Source: Parietaria judaica (Eukaryota; Streptophyta; Magnoliopsida; Rosales; Urticaceae). From it: a stretch of DNA of 64,000 nt. The notes under the pieces were generated by a model. That model searched no databases and was not told the DNA's origin. It was given only the letters and a program-made list of their open reading frames with translations. A program made the translations under genes and the position numbers. Each line of letters starts with the position of its first letter. The first letter of the stretch is position 1. Location of the stretch: assembly GCA_954871525.1 (NCBI GenBank), contig OX940865.1, positions 21,374,420-21,438,419 of the forward strand, read 5' to 3'. Positions 46,832 to 58,739 of this stretch are shown in pieces.

Positions 46832-47500
46832 ATTTTATTTATTATTTCTTTTTTTATTTTATTTAAAGGCGATCGGACGGCTGAGAGTGCTTCATCTAGG
46901 AGAAGCGATCCCGAGATGATGTACCTGTGTATTCTCGTGAAAAAGTATAATGAGAAGGCTAAATATTCAGCGCAGCGAGTATCTGCCACGTGGCGTAGGG
47001 ATTCTATTTTGTCGTTGTGGAAAAGTCAAAAGAGTGAGTGCTTTGAGGGGTGGTTGTCAAGTCAGATATTCATTTCACAGTTCGTCGTTAGTATCAAGGT
47101 TCAACTTACCAATATTACCGATAAATTGATTACTGTTTTCGACGGATTAATCGATAGCTTACCGATTAACTGACGGAAAACCTATAACACTGTAGCTTAC
47201 CGATTACCGATACTTTTCGATACTTTTTTCGATACTTTTTGACAGAAAACTTTTAAAATATTTTGATAATATCATACCACAAAACATATGTTAAATTATT
47301 AAGTGTATAATTATAATATTAATATTAGTTGAAGTGTATAATATTAAATGAATATACATATTAAGTGTATATGTATGTTAGGTGAAGTTAATATGTATGT
47401 TAAGTGTATAATATTATTTGAAGTGTGTAATATTAAGTTAAATTATTAAGTGAAAGTGTATGTGTATGTTAAGTTGTGTAATATAAGTTGAATAGCAAAA

Positions 47501-47544
47501 AGTCCCACATTGATAGATGACAAGAGTTTGGGGATGTTTATATA
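47501..47544 (+). promoter_or_regulatory. USE-like plus TATA motif (snRNA-type promoter)
   Basis: AGTCCCACATTG (47,501-47,512) is one base from the plant snRNA upstream element RTCCCACATCG. After 24 bp comes TTTATATA (47,537-47,544). In plants a gap of about 24 bp is typical of Pol III-transcribed U6-type genes, and about 33 bp of Pol II types. Similar GTCCCACATYG boxes also occur in promoters of other plant repeats, so this may be a transposon promoter. Confidence 0.45.
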
Positions 47545-47565
47545 CCAAATATTAGGGACAAGGGT

Positions 47566-47656
47566 TTGGGCCCTTTGGGTCATAGGATTTTGTGGATGGG
47601 GGGGGACTCACACAAATGTTACACCACCACACGCGCGCCGTCCGGACGTTTTTTTT
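47566..47656 (+). ncRNA. Candidate short Pol III transcript inside the hAT element
   Basis: A transcript starting about 23 bp after the TATA motif would run through a GC-rich stretch to a T run at 47,649-47,656. That run lies directly after the palindrome CGTCCGGACG, giving about 85 nt. It does not resemble U6, U3, 7SL or MRP RNA as I know them. The call rests only on promoter spacing and the T run. Confidence 0.25.
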
Positions 47657-47753
47657 ACCAAAAAATCCCTTTTTTTTACACTAATTTTACCATAACTACC
47701 GAAAAGCCGAAAAATCGACGATTATCGTCGAAAATTCGAACAATGGTTAGTAT

Positions 47754-48708
47754 CATACGTTGGATTCCACTCAACTTTAAAACCAAACGTCTTTTTCATT
47801 CTTCACTGATCACTTGCAAAAAAAAATTAAATAATTAAAATATATTCTTCCAATGTAATTTTCCTATACAATAAATAAATAACAAGTTGTACAACCGTCT
47901 AATTTCTAATTTTTAGTTGCTTTCTTTAAATATTTAAAAGTCTAAAATTGAGAATAACTTTATTGGTTGAATATATATAGTATATTTCTTTTAAAAATGG
48001 AGTATATACAATATTCTAAAGTTATTAATAAAGGATGATATTAGGCTTTCTTTAAAAATAAAAAATTGAGTGTTTGTAGCTAGTGGCTAGTGGCTACATA
48101 AGTATTTAATATTTTGATTTTTAGTTTAAATTTAATATATTTTTTCAAATAAAAATAATTTTTTTATTATATATTTTTACAGTTCTCTTTTTTTTTAGTC
48201 ATTAAATAAAATTTTAGATGTGCCGCAAAAGTATGGATACATTTCACTCAACAAAAAATTATGTTTACGCCATGGATAGTAGGTTAATTTTTTTTTTTAT
48301 TATTTACTCTATCACATAAACAAAAAAGAACGTCGATAAAATTGAGTAGCATGACAAATCCCAATAAGCAAAAAAGAGCGATGGTCTCGAGTATTTGATG
48401 TTTTGATTCACTTATTAACGAGGTTAATATATGTTATTGACGTTTAGCACTAGGAACCGTTAATATGCCACAAAATTATAATGGTGGTGATTTTACCTAA
48501 TTCCTGCAATAAAATGTAAATAACAATATAAAAAGGGAAACGTTGCTATTAATTAAGATATGTTTCTCTTTCACTTGCATCATATATTGTACCTAACCCT
48601 AGCTTAGCAAGCTATAAAGTATTATTAGCGTTGAAAAAATATTATGATTGAAGATTATAATACAAAGCGCGTCACATGCAATTGCAAATAACATATATTC
48701 ATAAAGAA
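47754..48708. other. Intergenic, no gene seen
   Basis: This AT-rich spacer lies between two hAT insertions. No gene or repeat could be supported. Confidence 0.55.
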
Positions 48709-51449
48709 TAGTCCTGCAAATGTGGGAGGGCACGGATATCCGTGCCCTCTATTTTTTTTATTTTTTTTTGTCGGAGTCGGATTAATCCGAGTCCGGATTT
48801 TCTCGGACCCGGATTAATCCGACTCCGTGTTTTTTTTTATATAATTTTTTTTAAAAATTGCGTTTTAGTCCTTTTATTTAAAAAAAATGTTGTACAAAGC
48901 CTTTTAGAGTTCTTGTACACGGGTTTAGAGTTCGAAATTCAAATTATAGTTTACGGTTTTTACGGTTTTGAGATTCAAATTTCAAATTTCAAGTAGGATA
49001 TAAACATAGAGATATATAAATAACGGGCCTCGTTAAAACCTCTCCAAGTCCCCCAAAAGGGTGCGGCTCGGGCGAGGAAAGAGCGCCCTAAGGTTTTTAT
49101 TTATATTATAAAATAAAGCAAATACAAATGTCATAAAATTACAAAGTACAAACCGATTACTCCGGGTTTGCCACATTAAGCTCGTTGAAATAGTCTAACA
49201 ACTCGTTGTCTACCATTTGATTATCTTGCGTTCGCTTTTCGGCCAAAATCCAATCCTTGGAAAGCATAAGGATTTCGACCAAAAACGACTTCGTTGACTT
49301 GCGTCGAGCCTCCAATAGGCGTCCCGCCAATGAGAAAGCCGCTTCCGATGACACCGTGGAGACCGGAACGGTGAGGATGTCGCGAGCCACCAATGATAAA
49401 ACCGGGTACTCAAGACGATTTACGCGCCACCATTCAAGTATGTCGAGGCCTTCGTCGGGACACGGTGCCGGTGGAAGGTTGCAAAAGACGTCGTACTCGT
49501 TGATTCTTCGGCGGTTTGCTCTTCGGGGACGACGACCTCCGGAACTCCCGCTATGTTGTGACGTTGATCGTATGTACATAATGACACTCCTAATTCTATC
49601 TATGCTCGGCGAAATAATATTTAACCCCGCTTGAACTATCAAATTGATAATATGACATGCACATCTTTGATGGAAATAATCGGCCCTAAAATTGTCAAGA
49701 CTATCCTTTAACACATCAACGGTAATGTTGTGGGGGCTAGCATTATCTAATGTGATTGAAACTACCCTATTGCTAAGGTTCCAAAATGTCAACACATTCA
49801 ATATAGCCTCGGCAATGTTAACCCCGGTATGCCTAACTCGCATGGGTTTAAATCCTAAAATACGCTTTTCTAATTTCCAATCATCGTTAATAAAATGAGC
49901 TACAACGGAAATATAATCATCGTTAGCGTGACCTTTCCAACAATCCGATGTTAAAGCAAACTTGTACGACGCTTGTTGAAATAATTTGTCTAGCTCAACT
50001 CTTTGTTCATCATAATATTGAATTATTGTCTCTCTAGTTACATGACGCGAGACGTACCGGTAGTTTATCGGGGCGATGAATGCTAAAAACTCGTTCAAAC
50101 CATCACCCTCGGAAAACGATATCGGTAAACCATCGCGTATGATAAATCTAGCGAGAGCTTTCCTATAAATGAGATCGGATAAGCGACTTACCTCCTCCAC
50201 TTTCTTACGCTTTCGGCATTGCAAGGCGTGATCTCGGAGGTACGATGTGCCTTGAGTTTTTGGATCGGCCGGCTTTATTTTTCCGCAAGTTCGACATTTT
50301 CCGAATCTTTCCTCCGTTCCTATAGTAGGATTAAGAATATAAAGTGGGAAAAAGTCATTTCGCCATACCAGAGATGTTAGGTTCTTCCTCTTCCTCGGTT
50401 TTGGCGGTGGCGGGTTTGCCGGCGGTGGAATAGGAGGCCGACTAGAACCATGAGGCCGACCACGAGCTCGGACCGGCGGCGGCGGTGGAAGAATTTCGTC
50501 CTCCTCTTCGACGTCGTCCCCCTCTTCGTCGTCGTCCCTGCCTTCAAGACCTTCGTAATTCGGATCGTCGTCTCTTCCGTCGTTCATGTTCATCGATCCC
50601 GAAACTTCTCGGTTTTGGGCATCGTACGCCTCTTGCTCGCTCGACCATTCCGGAATATTTCCTGTAGCATTTTGAAGCAAGTTAGTAAAACCACCAAATT
50701 GTTGACCATAAATTACCGGAACCATGGCATGAGGTTGAATTTGTGGCGATGGTAGACTAGAGGAACCCGGAGCATTTTGTTGGTAAACACCGCCATAATA
50801 TGTATGTTGTATTTGTTGTTGTTGTACCGGCGGAGTTGAATGCGAGATACTATTAACCGACCCGGTTTCGGAACCGGCCCGTCCTTTTCCTCGGCGATCA
50901 TTTCGGCCTCGAGAACGGTTATCGGAACTCGACATTATAACTAAAATAAACTATAATATAACTAAACTATATAATATAATAGATATTATAACTAAAATAA
51001 GTGTATTAATATAACTATAAGATAAGAAAACTATAGTTTAAAATCGGATTTTTTGAGAGCTTGGGCGAGTTGAGAGAGTAAGAGAAGAAGAGAGTGAGTT
51101 GTGTGAAAAAAAATGAGGGAGAAGTGTGATTTTTATAGGAAAATTTTGGAGAGAATCGAGTAAGTGGTGTATTAATCACCAACGGATATATTTGCAGGGT
51201 CCTTTCTGCAAAATCAGAAAGTTTTTTGGGATATGCGAAGAGAGCCGTTGCCCAACGGTCGACTCATCTGGGCCGTCCACGCGCCTCATCCAACGGCTGG
51301 AAATAAAGAGCCGTTACACGATTTTTTTTTTTTAAATTGTCGGAGCTGGATTAATCCGGCTCCGTGTTTTGTCGGAGGCGGAGCTCCGACTCCGTAAAAA
51401 AATAAAATGGAGGGTCCGATGGATCCGACCCTCCATATTCGCAGGATTA
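48709..51449 (-). mobile_element. hAT transposon, 2.74 kb
   Basis: A perfect 8-bp target duplication ATAAAGAA flanks it (48,701-48,708 and 51,450-51,457). The inverted ends are TAGTCCTGCAAATGTGGGAG and TAATCCTGCGAATATGGAGG. Subterminal GTCGGAGTCGGATTAATCCG-type repeats occur at both ends. The single gene (49,157-50,935) runs on the minus strand. Near the left end, at about 49,026-49,098, is a GC-rich block that recurs beside the other hAT gene at 62,810-62,875. Confidence 0.93.
49157..50935 (-). CDS. hAT transposase, internally shortened, 592 aa
   Basis: The N-terminus is Ser/Gln/Pro-rich with an acidic stretch (120-147). A BED-type zinc finger follows (CRTCGKIK at 214-221, then HALQC at 236-240), which would bind element ends. 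The RNase H-like core shows TSDCWKG (Asp331), SITLDNASPHN (Asp397) and CACHIINLIV (425-434). The C-terminal dimerisation region spans about 495-565 (LDILEWWRVNRLEYPVLS, DILTVPVSTVSSEAAFSLAG with Glu531). Between RIRSVIMYIRSTSQ (460) and this region only about 35 Gly/Arg-rich residues remain. Complete family members usually have some 100-200 residues there, including the TRWNST block. The frame is open, but loss of that insertion domain probably makes the protein inactive or a competitor for element ends. Confidence 0.88.
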   Translation of the reverse strand: MSSSDNRSRGRNDRRGKGRAGSETGSVNSISHSTPPVQQQQIQHTYYGGVYQQNAPGSSSLPSPQIQPHAMVPVIYGQQFGGFTNLLQNATGNIPEWSSEQEAYDAQNREVSGSMNMNDGRDDDPNYEGLEGRDDDEEGDDVEEEDEILPPPPPVRARGRPHGSSRPPIPPPANPPPPKPRKRKNLTSLVWRNDFFPLYILNPTIGTEERFGKCRTCGKIKPADPKTQGTSYLRDHALQCRKRKKVEEVSRLSDLIYRKALARFIIRDGLPISFSEGDGLNEFLAFIAPINYRYVSRHVTRETIIQYYDEQRVELDKLFQQASYKFALTSDCWKGHANDDYISVVAHFINDDWKLEKRILGFKPMRVRHTGVNIAEAILNVLTFWNLSNRVVSITLDNASPHNITVDVLKDSLDNFRADYFHQRCACHIINLIVQAGLNIISPSIDRIRSVIMYIRSTSQHSGSSGGRRPRRANRRRINEYDVFCNLPPAPCPDEGLDILEWWRVNRLEYPVLSLVARDILTVPVSTVSSEAAFSLAGRLLEARRKSTKSFLVEILMLSKDWILAEKRTQDNQMVDNELLDYFNELNVANPE

Positions 51450-52358
51450 ATAAAGAACAAGGAAAGCAACAAGAAAGTAATTTGGTATATTAGCTAAAGC
51501 AGAGGTTTATTAATTTGGTAATTTTGATTCCTATTAGAGTAGTACCTAAGTTTAACAATCTAAAGTCATTACAAGAAATTATTGGTCCACTGATTTTCTG
51601 TTATTAATAATAAATAATCATAAAATGTAAAAATAAATACTTAGACTTTACAAGACTTGTCGACAATTTTGTATTTATAAATTATAATAATAGTTTCACA
51701 CCATATAGTTCACGTACCTCTCAATGAATAATAATGATGATTCACCTAACTTGAATTAATAATTTTTACTTTTAACTTTTACCATCTTCCGTAAATAATA
51801 TAATATCTCGCAGTTCACAGTGAAATTGAAATGAGTTCGCGATTGTCGATGTCGTCAATAAAACTATGAGTTTTAGATGAGCCGAAAGTTATTATTAATT
51901 ACATTTGAAATTTGATAATATGATGTGCTTTATTTACTTTAATTCCGGTGCAAAGTCTTTTTTGGGTTTTAGGTTCTAACTTAATTAACGTCTAGGTTAA
52001 TAATAAAAATATTTGCGACATAAATGTCTAAGTCTTGCTAAGCGTATCGATATAACTCTAATATCTTTTATTTGAAGTATAGTACACAAGGTAAAAAAGT
52101 AATATCAAAGTCCAATCCATTTTAAGATATGTTATAGAGAAGCGCAATTCTACATTTAAGCTATAAAATATCAATTATTCAATATATTTATCAGTCTAAC
52201 GATGTATGGAGTGTATTTAACTTAATTGACATAATCGCGATATAAACGGAATTTGATATCGATACCATTTTTTGACTTTTTAAATGCTATAAAAGCTTTT
52301 TTAAATGTCTCCACATTTAGTACGAGATTGAATAATTATATCGCAAATATATATATAT
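51450..52358. other. Intergenic, no gene seen
   Basis: This AT-rich spacer lies between the hAT element and the LTR element, with no supported feature. Confidence 0.55.
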
Positions 52359-53049
52359 TGTTAGAACTATTGGTTGTTTCTATGAGTATGTCTATGAAGA
52401 AAAATATCTTGAAAATTTTAAGATCGAGTACCTGAAGACTTGGCGACGATCGGAGATTCTCTCGTCAACGATTTCCTATCAAAACAAGAAAGATTAGAGA
52501 AGCCGAGTCACGTCAGAGACGCTTTCCTTAAAGTGATTCGCCTCCTCTACCGGACGGCGTCGACTTCCCAGGATAAAACGGCGTAACCGTTGCCTCGCAA
52601 CGGCGAACTGAACCGTAAGTGCTCTATCACCCAATAATTTTCTAAGACCCTAGAAAGTCCGAACCGCAGAACAGAGAAGCGATTCGAAATAAAATAATTT
52701 CTGGAAAAGGTTTATGAGCTTTGTGTTTTTCTTGGTGTATTGTTGTGTGTCGAAACTAACCGAGTTCTCTGTCCATTTATAGGGGCGACTTGAGGATTCG
52801 AATTGATGGATACAATCAATACCAGAAAAACGTTTTCTGATCTTCAAATCGTTTTTGAACGTTTGAGCATTAAAGCTCATTTAACGCTTTTCTTGTAAAT
52901 GCTATATGAGCGTTTTGATCTGATTTTTAAATGTGTATTAAACATTTAAACATCCATCTGTCAAACGTTTTTGACAAGCTGTGAAATGCTCAATTGAGCA
53001 ATTATATTATCAGACCAAATTTCATTTACAATATATATTTTTTCCAACA
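52359..53049 (-). repeat. 3' LTR of the copia-type element
   Basis: This 691-bp LTR has a minus-strand TATA box at 52,775-52,781. A short 76-codon frame (52,650-52,880) downstream of the TATA box occurs identically in the other LTR. It is probably incidental. Confidence 0.85.
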
Positions 53050-53699
53050 ATCCCCCACATAAATGAAATTGACAGATCACTCTTGACAACACCCCTAAAT
53101 GGGTAATAGAGCTTATTGGCCAAAACTGCATAGGATAGGTAGGTATCGCCTTTGAACCTTCCCTTAAGAAACATATTTTCCTTACTGGTTTATCAGTAGA
53201 CGCGATGTCTTTGAACTGCTTAACCGTTGTGTAAGTGATAATATATTTCTCACAGAATTGACCTTTACGTGTTCAGTTCTCATTATTGTGTTCGTTAATG
53301 GTCATGAACACCGTTCTGGTTCTGCGAGAGTTTATGGACTTTGTGCCCTTACAAATCCATTGAAGCGACCCCACTTCACTCTAACATAGGTGATCTTACT
53401 TAAAAGCAAACCATGTGCTCCGCTCGGTTCGTTACCGACGTGTAAGAATCATTAAAAGCTTTCTATTAGCTTATCCTTAAACGTACATATCACTGTTTTT
53501 CATCGTTGGAATGGACTAGGGTGTAACCCCACAGTGATCCGTTAAAGTATTACAGCTAGGTTGTCCCATTGAACCTAGTTCTTGGGATCTCCAGTCAGCT
53601 AGGTTGGGTTTCCACTGTAAAACTTTATTTTTCCAATGGGCTTAAGTCACATTCCCTTTGATGATTTCACAACCAACTCTCATTTAACCCCTTTTGGGT

Positions 53700-54040
53700 A
53701 GTGGATCCACAATATTATCATTTGATTTCTCATAATACTTATGATAAATTTCTTTGAGAGTAGTTGTCTAACAACATTGTGTCTATGACATATATGTATA
53801 GACTTATTTTCATAGTCTATGCAAATTATTGACGTGATTTTTCACTGTTTCAAAATATCTTCCAAATATTTTCTTAGCCATTCGGCCTTTTTGCCGTATT
53901 TGTCTAAGACAATATAAAGATTCCATTGTGAATCACATATATTTGGAAGTTTTCCACATCCTATTCCAATTACACTACAAGAGTTAATTCTTAGTTCATA
54001 GATGCAATGTACAGTCATCAAACTCATATACAACAACTTA
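53700..54040 (-). pseudogene. Decayed copia RNase H remnant
   Basis: The minus strand reads KYGKKAEWLRKYLEDIL, then after stops and shifts HRHNVVRQLLS and a degraded SSKGM.LKPI. These echo the C-terminus of copia-type Pol (AEWLR..L, RHN..RQLL). Several stops show that it is not functional. It sets the element's family and orientation. Confidence 0.7.
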
Positions 54041-55794
54041 ATGTGAAGCGAATATTTTCATAGTAAACGCCCCCACATTTCCAGGTATTAATTGGAATTC
54101 AATGTTACAAACCTTTGAACTTCTCAATTTTATCTCGTGATAAATAGAGTCCGACATTATTGTCATATATATATTATGCACATATGCATGTACGTCATTT
54201 GAGCGCTTCTAGCCTCGTTGACGATTAGAATAACATCTTAAAATTGAAACCACAATTTCAATTAAACGTACAAGTACCTTGATCAATTATCAAGTGTAGT
54301 TCGACAAAATATAATTTGTCACAAATTTTCCAGTATTTGTATTCCAATAATTTTGGAAATCACAAAATTTCTCTCATGAAATATTTGCCATTTTCTCAAG
54401 AAATATTCAAGCAAATCTCTCAAATTTTCCAAAATGGAATTATAATCACAATTTCAATTCAACATTTCATGTCTTGTCTAATTACCTCGATCAATAATCG
54501 GGTATACTCAGTTAACATATTATAATAATTTCTTACTTTGTTGCTTTTTCAAAAGCACATCTCAAATTATTTACCATGGTATACATCGCACGCATATTAT
54601 TCGTCTAATAAATGCTGTCATTCTCAAGTATACATTGCTTTTCCAAGATCCACGTATATACTGCACACAATATATAATTATACAGCATACATATATATAT
54701 ATATACATATATATGAAACCTTCTTTTAGGAATATATTTTTCAAAGCAAAAGATTTCACAAAATCTACACCCAAAGTGTTTCCATTCCATGTAGTTACAA
54801 AACACCACATTAATCTGCTTCTGTAACACGTATGTATATATATATATATATCATATAGATATATAAATATTTTCATGTACATAAATATATTCCTTCATAA
54901 AATACCAACGACTTTTCTCTCACATAGCATTTAAATTTGGTAATGAATGCATACGAGAACGATTCCCAAAATATATATTGTCATTTGATTTATAACAAAC
55001 TATGTATTAATTAACATAAATGAGAGATTCTATAAGGAATTAACAATAAATATCACTCGGACCAAATCTGCTTAACATGTGCTGTCTGATATACCGAAGA
55101 GTCTTTTCTATGAAATCGCGAATCAAAGGATTTCCAAATAAATTACAATTTCCCAAATTAAAATATTATAATATATATGCCAAACTATACCACCAGTAAG
55201 ATAACGAAGTATAATTACAATATTATGCTAATATTTATCAGACATAGATATACTAATATATATGCATATATGTGAATTAAACTTGTCAACCTTTTGCTTC
55301 CCCAGCCAAACGCATACACTTATATATATATATATATTTATATTTATATTTATATATATACCAACTGTCAACAATAAAGCTAATGCAATAAAGCTAATGC
55401 AGTGAAACGTAAATGTAGTAAAACCATTGACTTTCCTCAGTAAAACCAAACGACATTCACAGATACACACGAATATTTAAAATGCTTTTAATAAAATTGT
55501 GCCAGACATAGAAAACGTGTCCATGATTCAAGGCAAGATATCATGCGTGTCAAGTAAATCAAGAGACGTGCATGCGTAATTAAAGGCTATGACTGAGAAA
55601 ATTAAACGCATCATACGAGACTGTAATTTTAGTGAGAGAAAAGGCTTCTTCTTCGTTAAAAATTTCAGAGTTTATGCAGAGAAAAACATATTTTTTTTTT
55701 CTCGTTTCAACACCAGAGAGAATATACTCAAAATTTTCCTTCTTTTTCTTTCATATATGTACTCATAGAAAATAAGGCGAATCACTTTAAAGAT

Positions 55795-56485
55795 TGTTAG
55801 AACTATTGGTTGTTTCTATGAGTATGTCTATGAAGAAAAATATCTTGAAAATTTTAAGATCGAGTACCTGAAGACTTGGCGACGATCGGAGATTCTCTCG
55901 TCAACGATTTCCTATCAAAACAAGAAAGATTAGAGAAGCCGAGTCACGTCAGAGACGCTTTCCTTAAAGTGATTCGCCTCCTCTACCGGACGGCGTCGAC
56001 TTCCCAGGATAAAACGGCGTAACCGTTGCCTCGCAACGGCGAACTGAACCGTAAGTGCTCTATCACCCAATAATTTTCTAAGACCCTAGAAAGTCCGAAC
56101 CGCAGAACAGAGAAGCGATTCGAAATAAAATAATTTCTGGAAAAGGTTTATGAGCTTTGTGTTTTTCTTGGTGTATTGTTGTGTGTCGAAACTAACCGAG
56201 TTCTCTGTCCATTTATAGGGGCGACTTGAGGATTCGAATTGATGGATACAATCAATACCAGAAAAACGTTTTCTGATCTTCAAATCGTTTTTGAACGTTT
56301 GAGCATTAAAGCTCATTTAACGCTTTTCTTGTAAATGCTATATGAGCGTTTTGATCTGATTTTTAAATGTGTATTAAACATTTAAACATCCATCTGTCAA
56401 ACGTTTTTGACAAGCTGTGAAATGCTCAATTGAGCAATTATATTATCAGACCAAATTTCATTTACAATATATATTTTTTCCAACA
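55795..56485 (-). repeat. 5' LTR of the copia-type element
   Basis: This is the second 691-bp LTR, with a minus-strand TATA box at 56,211-56,217. It looks identical to the copy at 52,359-53,049 over its whole length. Confidence 0.85.
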
Positions 56486-57390
56486 TATATATATATATAT
56501 TTATATAGTATTATAACAGTGCTGAATCCCGATATACTCGTGAACAAGAACAAGTTTATAGAATATAAATATATTGATCAGATTCCAAATTATGCTACAG
56601 CTTTTGTTATCTTTATTTTAACCATTTAGTTTTTTTAAGAAAGAATTCTTGTCTCGTATTATTATATTTATTATTTAGTATCTATATCTACGTGCTTAGT
56701 CACAAGGAAGCACATAGAATGTCTTCTGAAAATAAACTAAGTTTATAACGTGGAAAATATTATTTATTATTCGGCTCTGAGAATTTAATAAATATAAAAC
56801 CATATACCAACGAGAAATTAATTAAATAGTGTACAACTATAAATGTCAGAAAAATTATTTTTTACAAATGATTAGACATTTGCGTCTTAGTTACAACTAT
56901 GCCCTACTTACCTAATTGCTTTAAAACATTCAATTACTAAAAAAAATTCAGCTCCTCATTAAATCGTACTATATATAGAGATTTGTGAAACATAAATACA
57001 TGAGTCGTATGTATAGTATTAGTTAATATTTTTATAATTTTCAAAAAAAATTAATTTAGTAATTATTATTTGTCCGACACAATGCAAGAAACCACGACCA
57101 CAAACAGTCCGCAAATTAAATTTACGGACAGAACGATGACGGTACATGCAGACAAATGATGAGGCTTCTTTAAGAATTAAAAAGATTTTGCCCTTTCGAT
57201 TTTACGGGTATATTGTAAATTGATTGTTTATATTGAAAACTTTTTGTAAAATAATAATATATAGAATATCATTTAGAAATATTAAATTTTCATAGATAAA
57301 TTTGGTTTAAATCATCTTCTAAATCTCCTTGTTTTTTAAATCATATTTCAAAAAAAAATAAAAAATAGTAACATAATAATATTATAATAC
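56486..57390. other. Intergenic, no gene seen
   Basis: This is AT-rich DNA without recognisable genes or complete repeats. Confidence 0.55.
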
Positions 57391-58099
57391 ATACAACATT
57401 GATACAGTAGCATTGATATAGGGAGGTCTACACGGTTTACAATCGTTACAACATCAATAGTACCATAAATTATTAAAAAATTATATTAGGACTTGTATTA
57501 TATTCGTAATGAGAGTCTTAGTCTCCAATGGTACCCAACTATATTCAACCACTAGTATGAAACATTGATTATACCAAATCTTCAAGCCGTAGAGTAAAAT
57601 TTTCACTACGGTATTTAAGCCGCAAGTAAGGTAGGGAGGTCTAAACTTTGTGAAGCGGATATCGTCTTCAATAAGAAAAAGCTTGGCCTTCAGATATCTC
57701 GAATACATGAGCTTTTTGGATTTTAGCCGAAATTCGACATTTAGGCCTTTAAAACAAAGATTTTCTGTTCAGGTAAATATGTTTGGAATTTTTAAGTGAA
57801 TATTTTTCTTGTTCTTTACATTCATATAGTGTTTTAATGTACACATTATATTACTGATATTCATATTCATGTTTTTAATGTTAATTTGATTTTTTTGTTC
57901 TTGATGTTCATTTGTGTACTCGAGTATGCCTAATATTAACAAAAGTTTATAACCAATTCAAAAAGTAATGTTTTTAGGGCTTATACATTGGAACTTAACT
58001 TTTAAAATATTCTCATGGATAAATATGTAAAGATTAAATTGCTGACGATAAATGTTATAAGAAAAAATGCTATAACATTTATAGTAGCATTTATATATT
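57391..58099. repeat. 0.7-kb tandem repeat, copy 1 with preceding partial unit
   Basis: A full unit of about 670 bp starts CTACACGGTTTACAATCGTT at 57,428 and ends TAGCATTTATATATT at 58,099. The end of a preceding unit is visible at 57,391-57,427. Related units follow at 59,679 and 60,381. Shared landmarks are GAGTCTTAGTCTCYAATGG, CACTACGGTATTTAAG and CTAAACTTTGTGAA. No coding capacity is seen. Confidence 0.75.
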
Positions 58100-58429
58100 A
58101 GGAAAAACCATGAAATGCCTAAATATGCACAAACCTTGTTAAAATTGCCCTTAGTTTCATTAAACCACTTTTTGCCCATTTATAATGATTTAGTTCCCAA
58201 ACTAACCCTCCTATATAATTATCATATTTGAATATATAATATTATTTATTTCCTATTATTAGTTGACCAATTTATATTCCTTTAATATCTCATGCTTATT
58301 TTTCAAATTTAAATAAATATACAAAATTAAATCTAATTAATTAACCCCCTCATCTCTCTCCCATCTCTCTCCATTGTCATTTTAAACATCTCTCCTTAAA
58401 TGTCATTTCATGACTCATCGTCATTATCC

Positions 58430-58700
58430 TCGCCGTTGCCATGCCGGAGAATCTCAGTGCCCTACTGCTGGGAGTCATCGTTGGAGTGGGGGCTGGTGGG
58501 GGAGGAATGTTGGTTCTCCACCGCAGACGCCAACGCAAACTCCATGGACCCGCCAATGCCGGCAAAGAGTGCGCGCCGAAACGCGGTCTTCTACGGGTAC
58601 AGGAACTTCCCTCGCTGCATGGTGAACACGCAGTCGTCGAAGGCGAAGATGCAGTCATACAACGCGCTAAAGCAACCATAAACGTATTCCTAACTACAAT
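58430..58700 (-). pseudogene. Possible captured gene fragment
   Basis: On the minus strand a frame reads VYGCFSALYDCIFAFDDCVF, continues to GKFLYP, hits a stop, then resumes KTAFRRALFAGIGGSMEFAL. The composition looks like a real membrane-associated protein segment, not random translation of AT-rich DNA, and the island is far richer in GC than its surroundings. I do not recognise the parent gene. The in-frame stop and lack of a start argue against function. Confidence 0.35.
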
Positions 58701-58739
58701 TACGTAAGTGTAACAAAAATACATTTGTATATAAATACG

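Larger units (their letters stand above)
47095..47745. mobile_element. hAT-type element, 651 bp, with snRNA-like promoter
   Basis: An 8-bp target duplication GTTAGTAT flanks it (47,087-47,094 and 47,746-47,753), with two further matching bases. The inverted ends CAAGGTTCAACTT and CATTGTTCGAATT begin with CA, as in many hAT elements. Repeated TACCGATA and CGATACTTTT motifs fill the left subterminal region. No transposase is encoded. The right half holds the promoter-like block at 47,501-47,544. Confidence 0.8.
52359..56485 (-). mobile_element. Copia-type LTR retrotransposon, non-autonomous, 4.13 kb
   Basis: Two direct LTRs of 691 bp (52,359-53,049 and 55,795-56,485) show no difference that I can see by eye. 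Both start TG and end CA, and the flanks are TATAT/TATAT, though in an AT run. The element points to the minus strand. A TATAAAT box lies inside each LTR on that strand. The purine tract GTGGGGGAT abuts the LTR start TGTTGG as in plant copia elements. A stop-riddled RNase H tail (AEWLRKYLEDIL, HRHNVVRQLL) is readable near 53,720-53,900. No usable gag or pol remains, and I could not recognise a standard primer-binding site. Confidence 0.88.
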
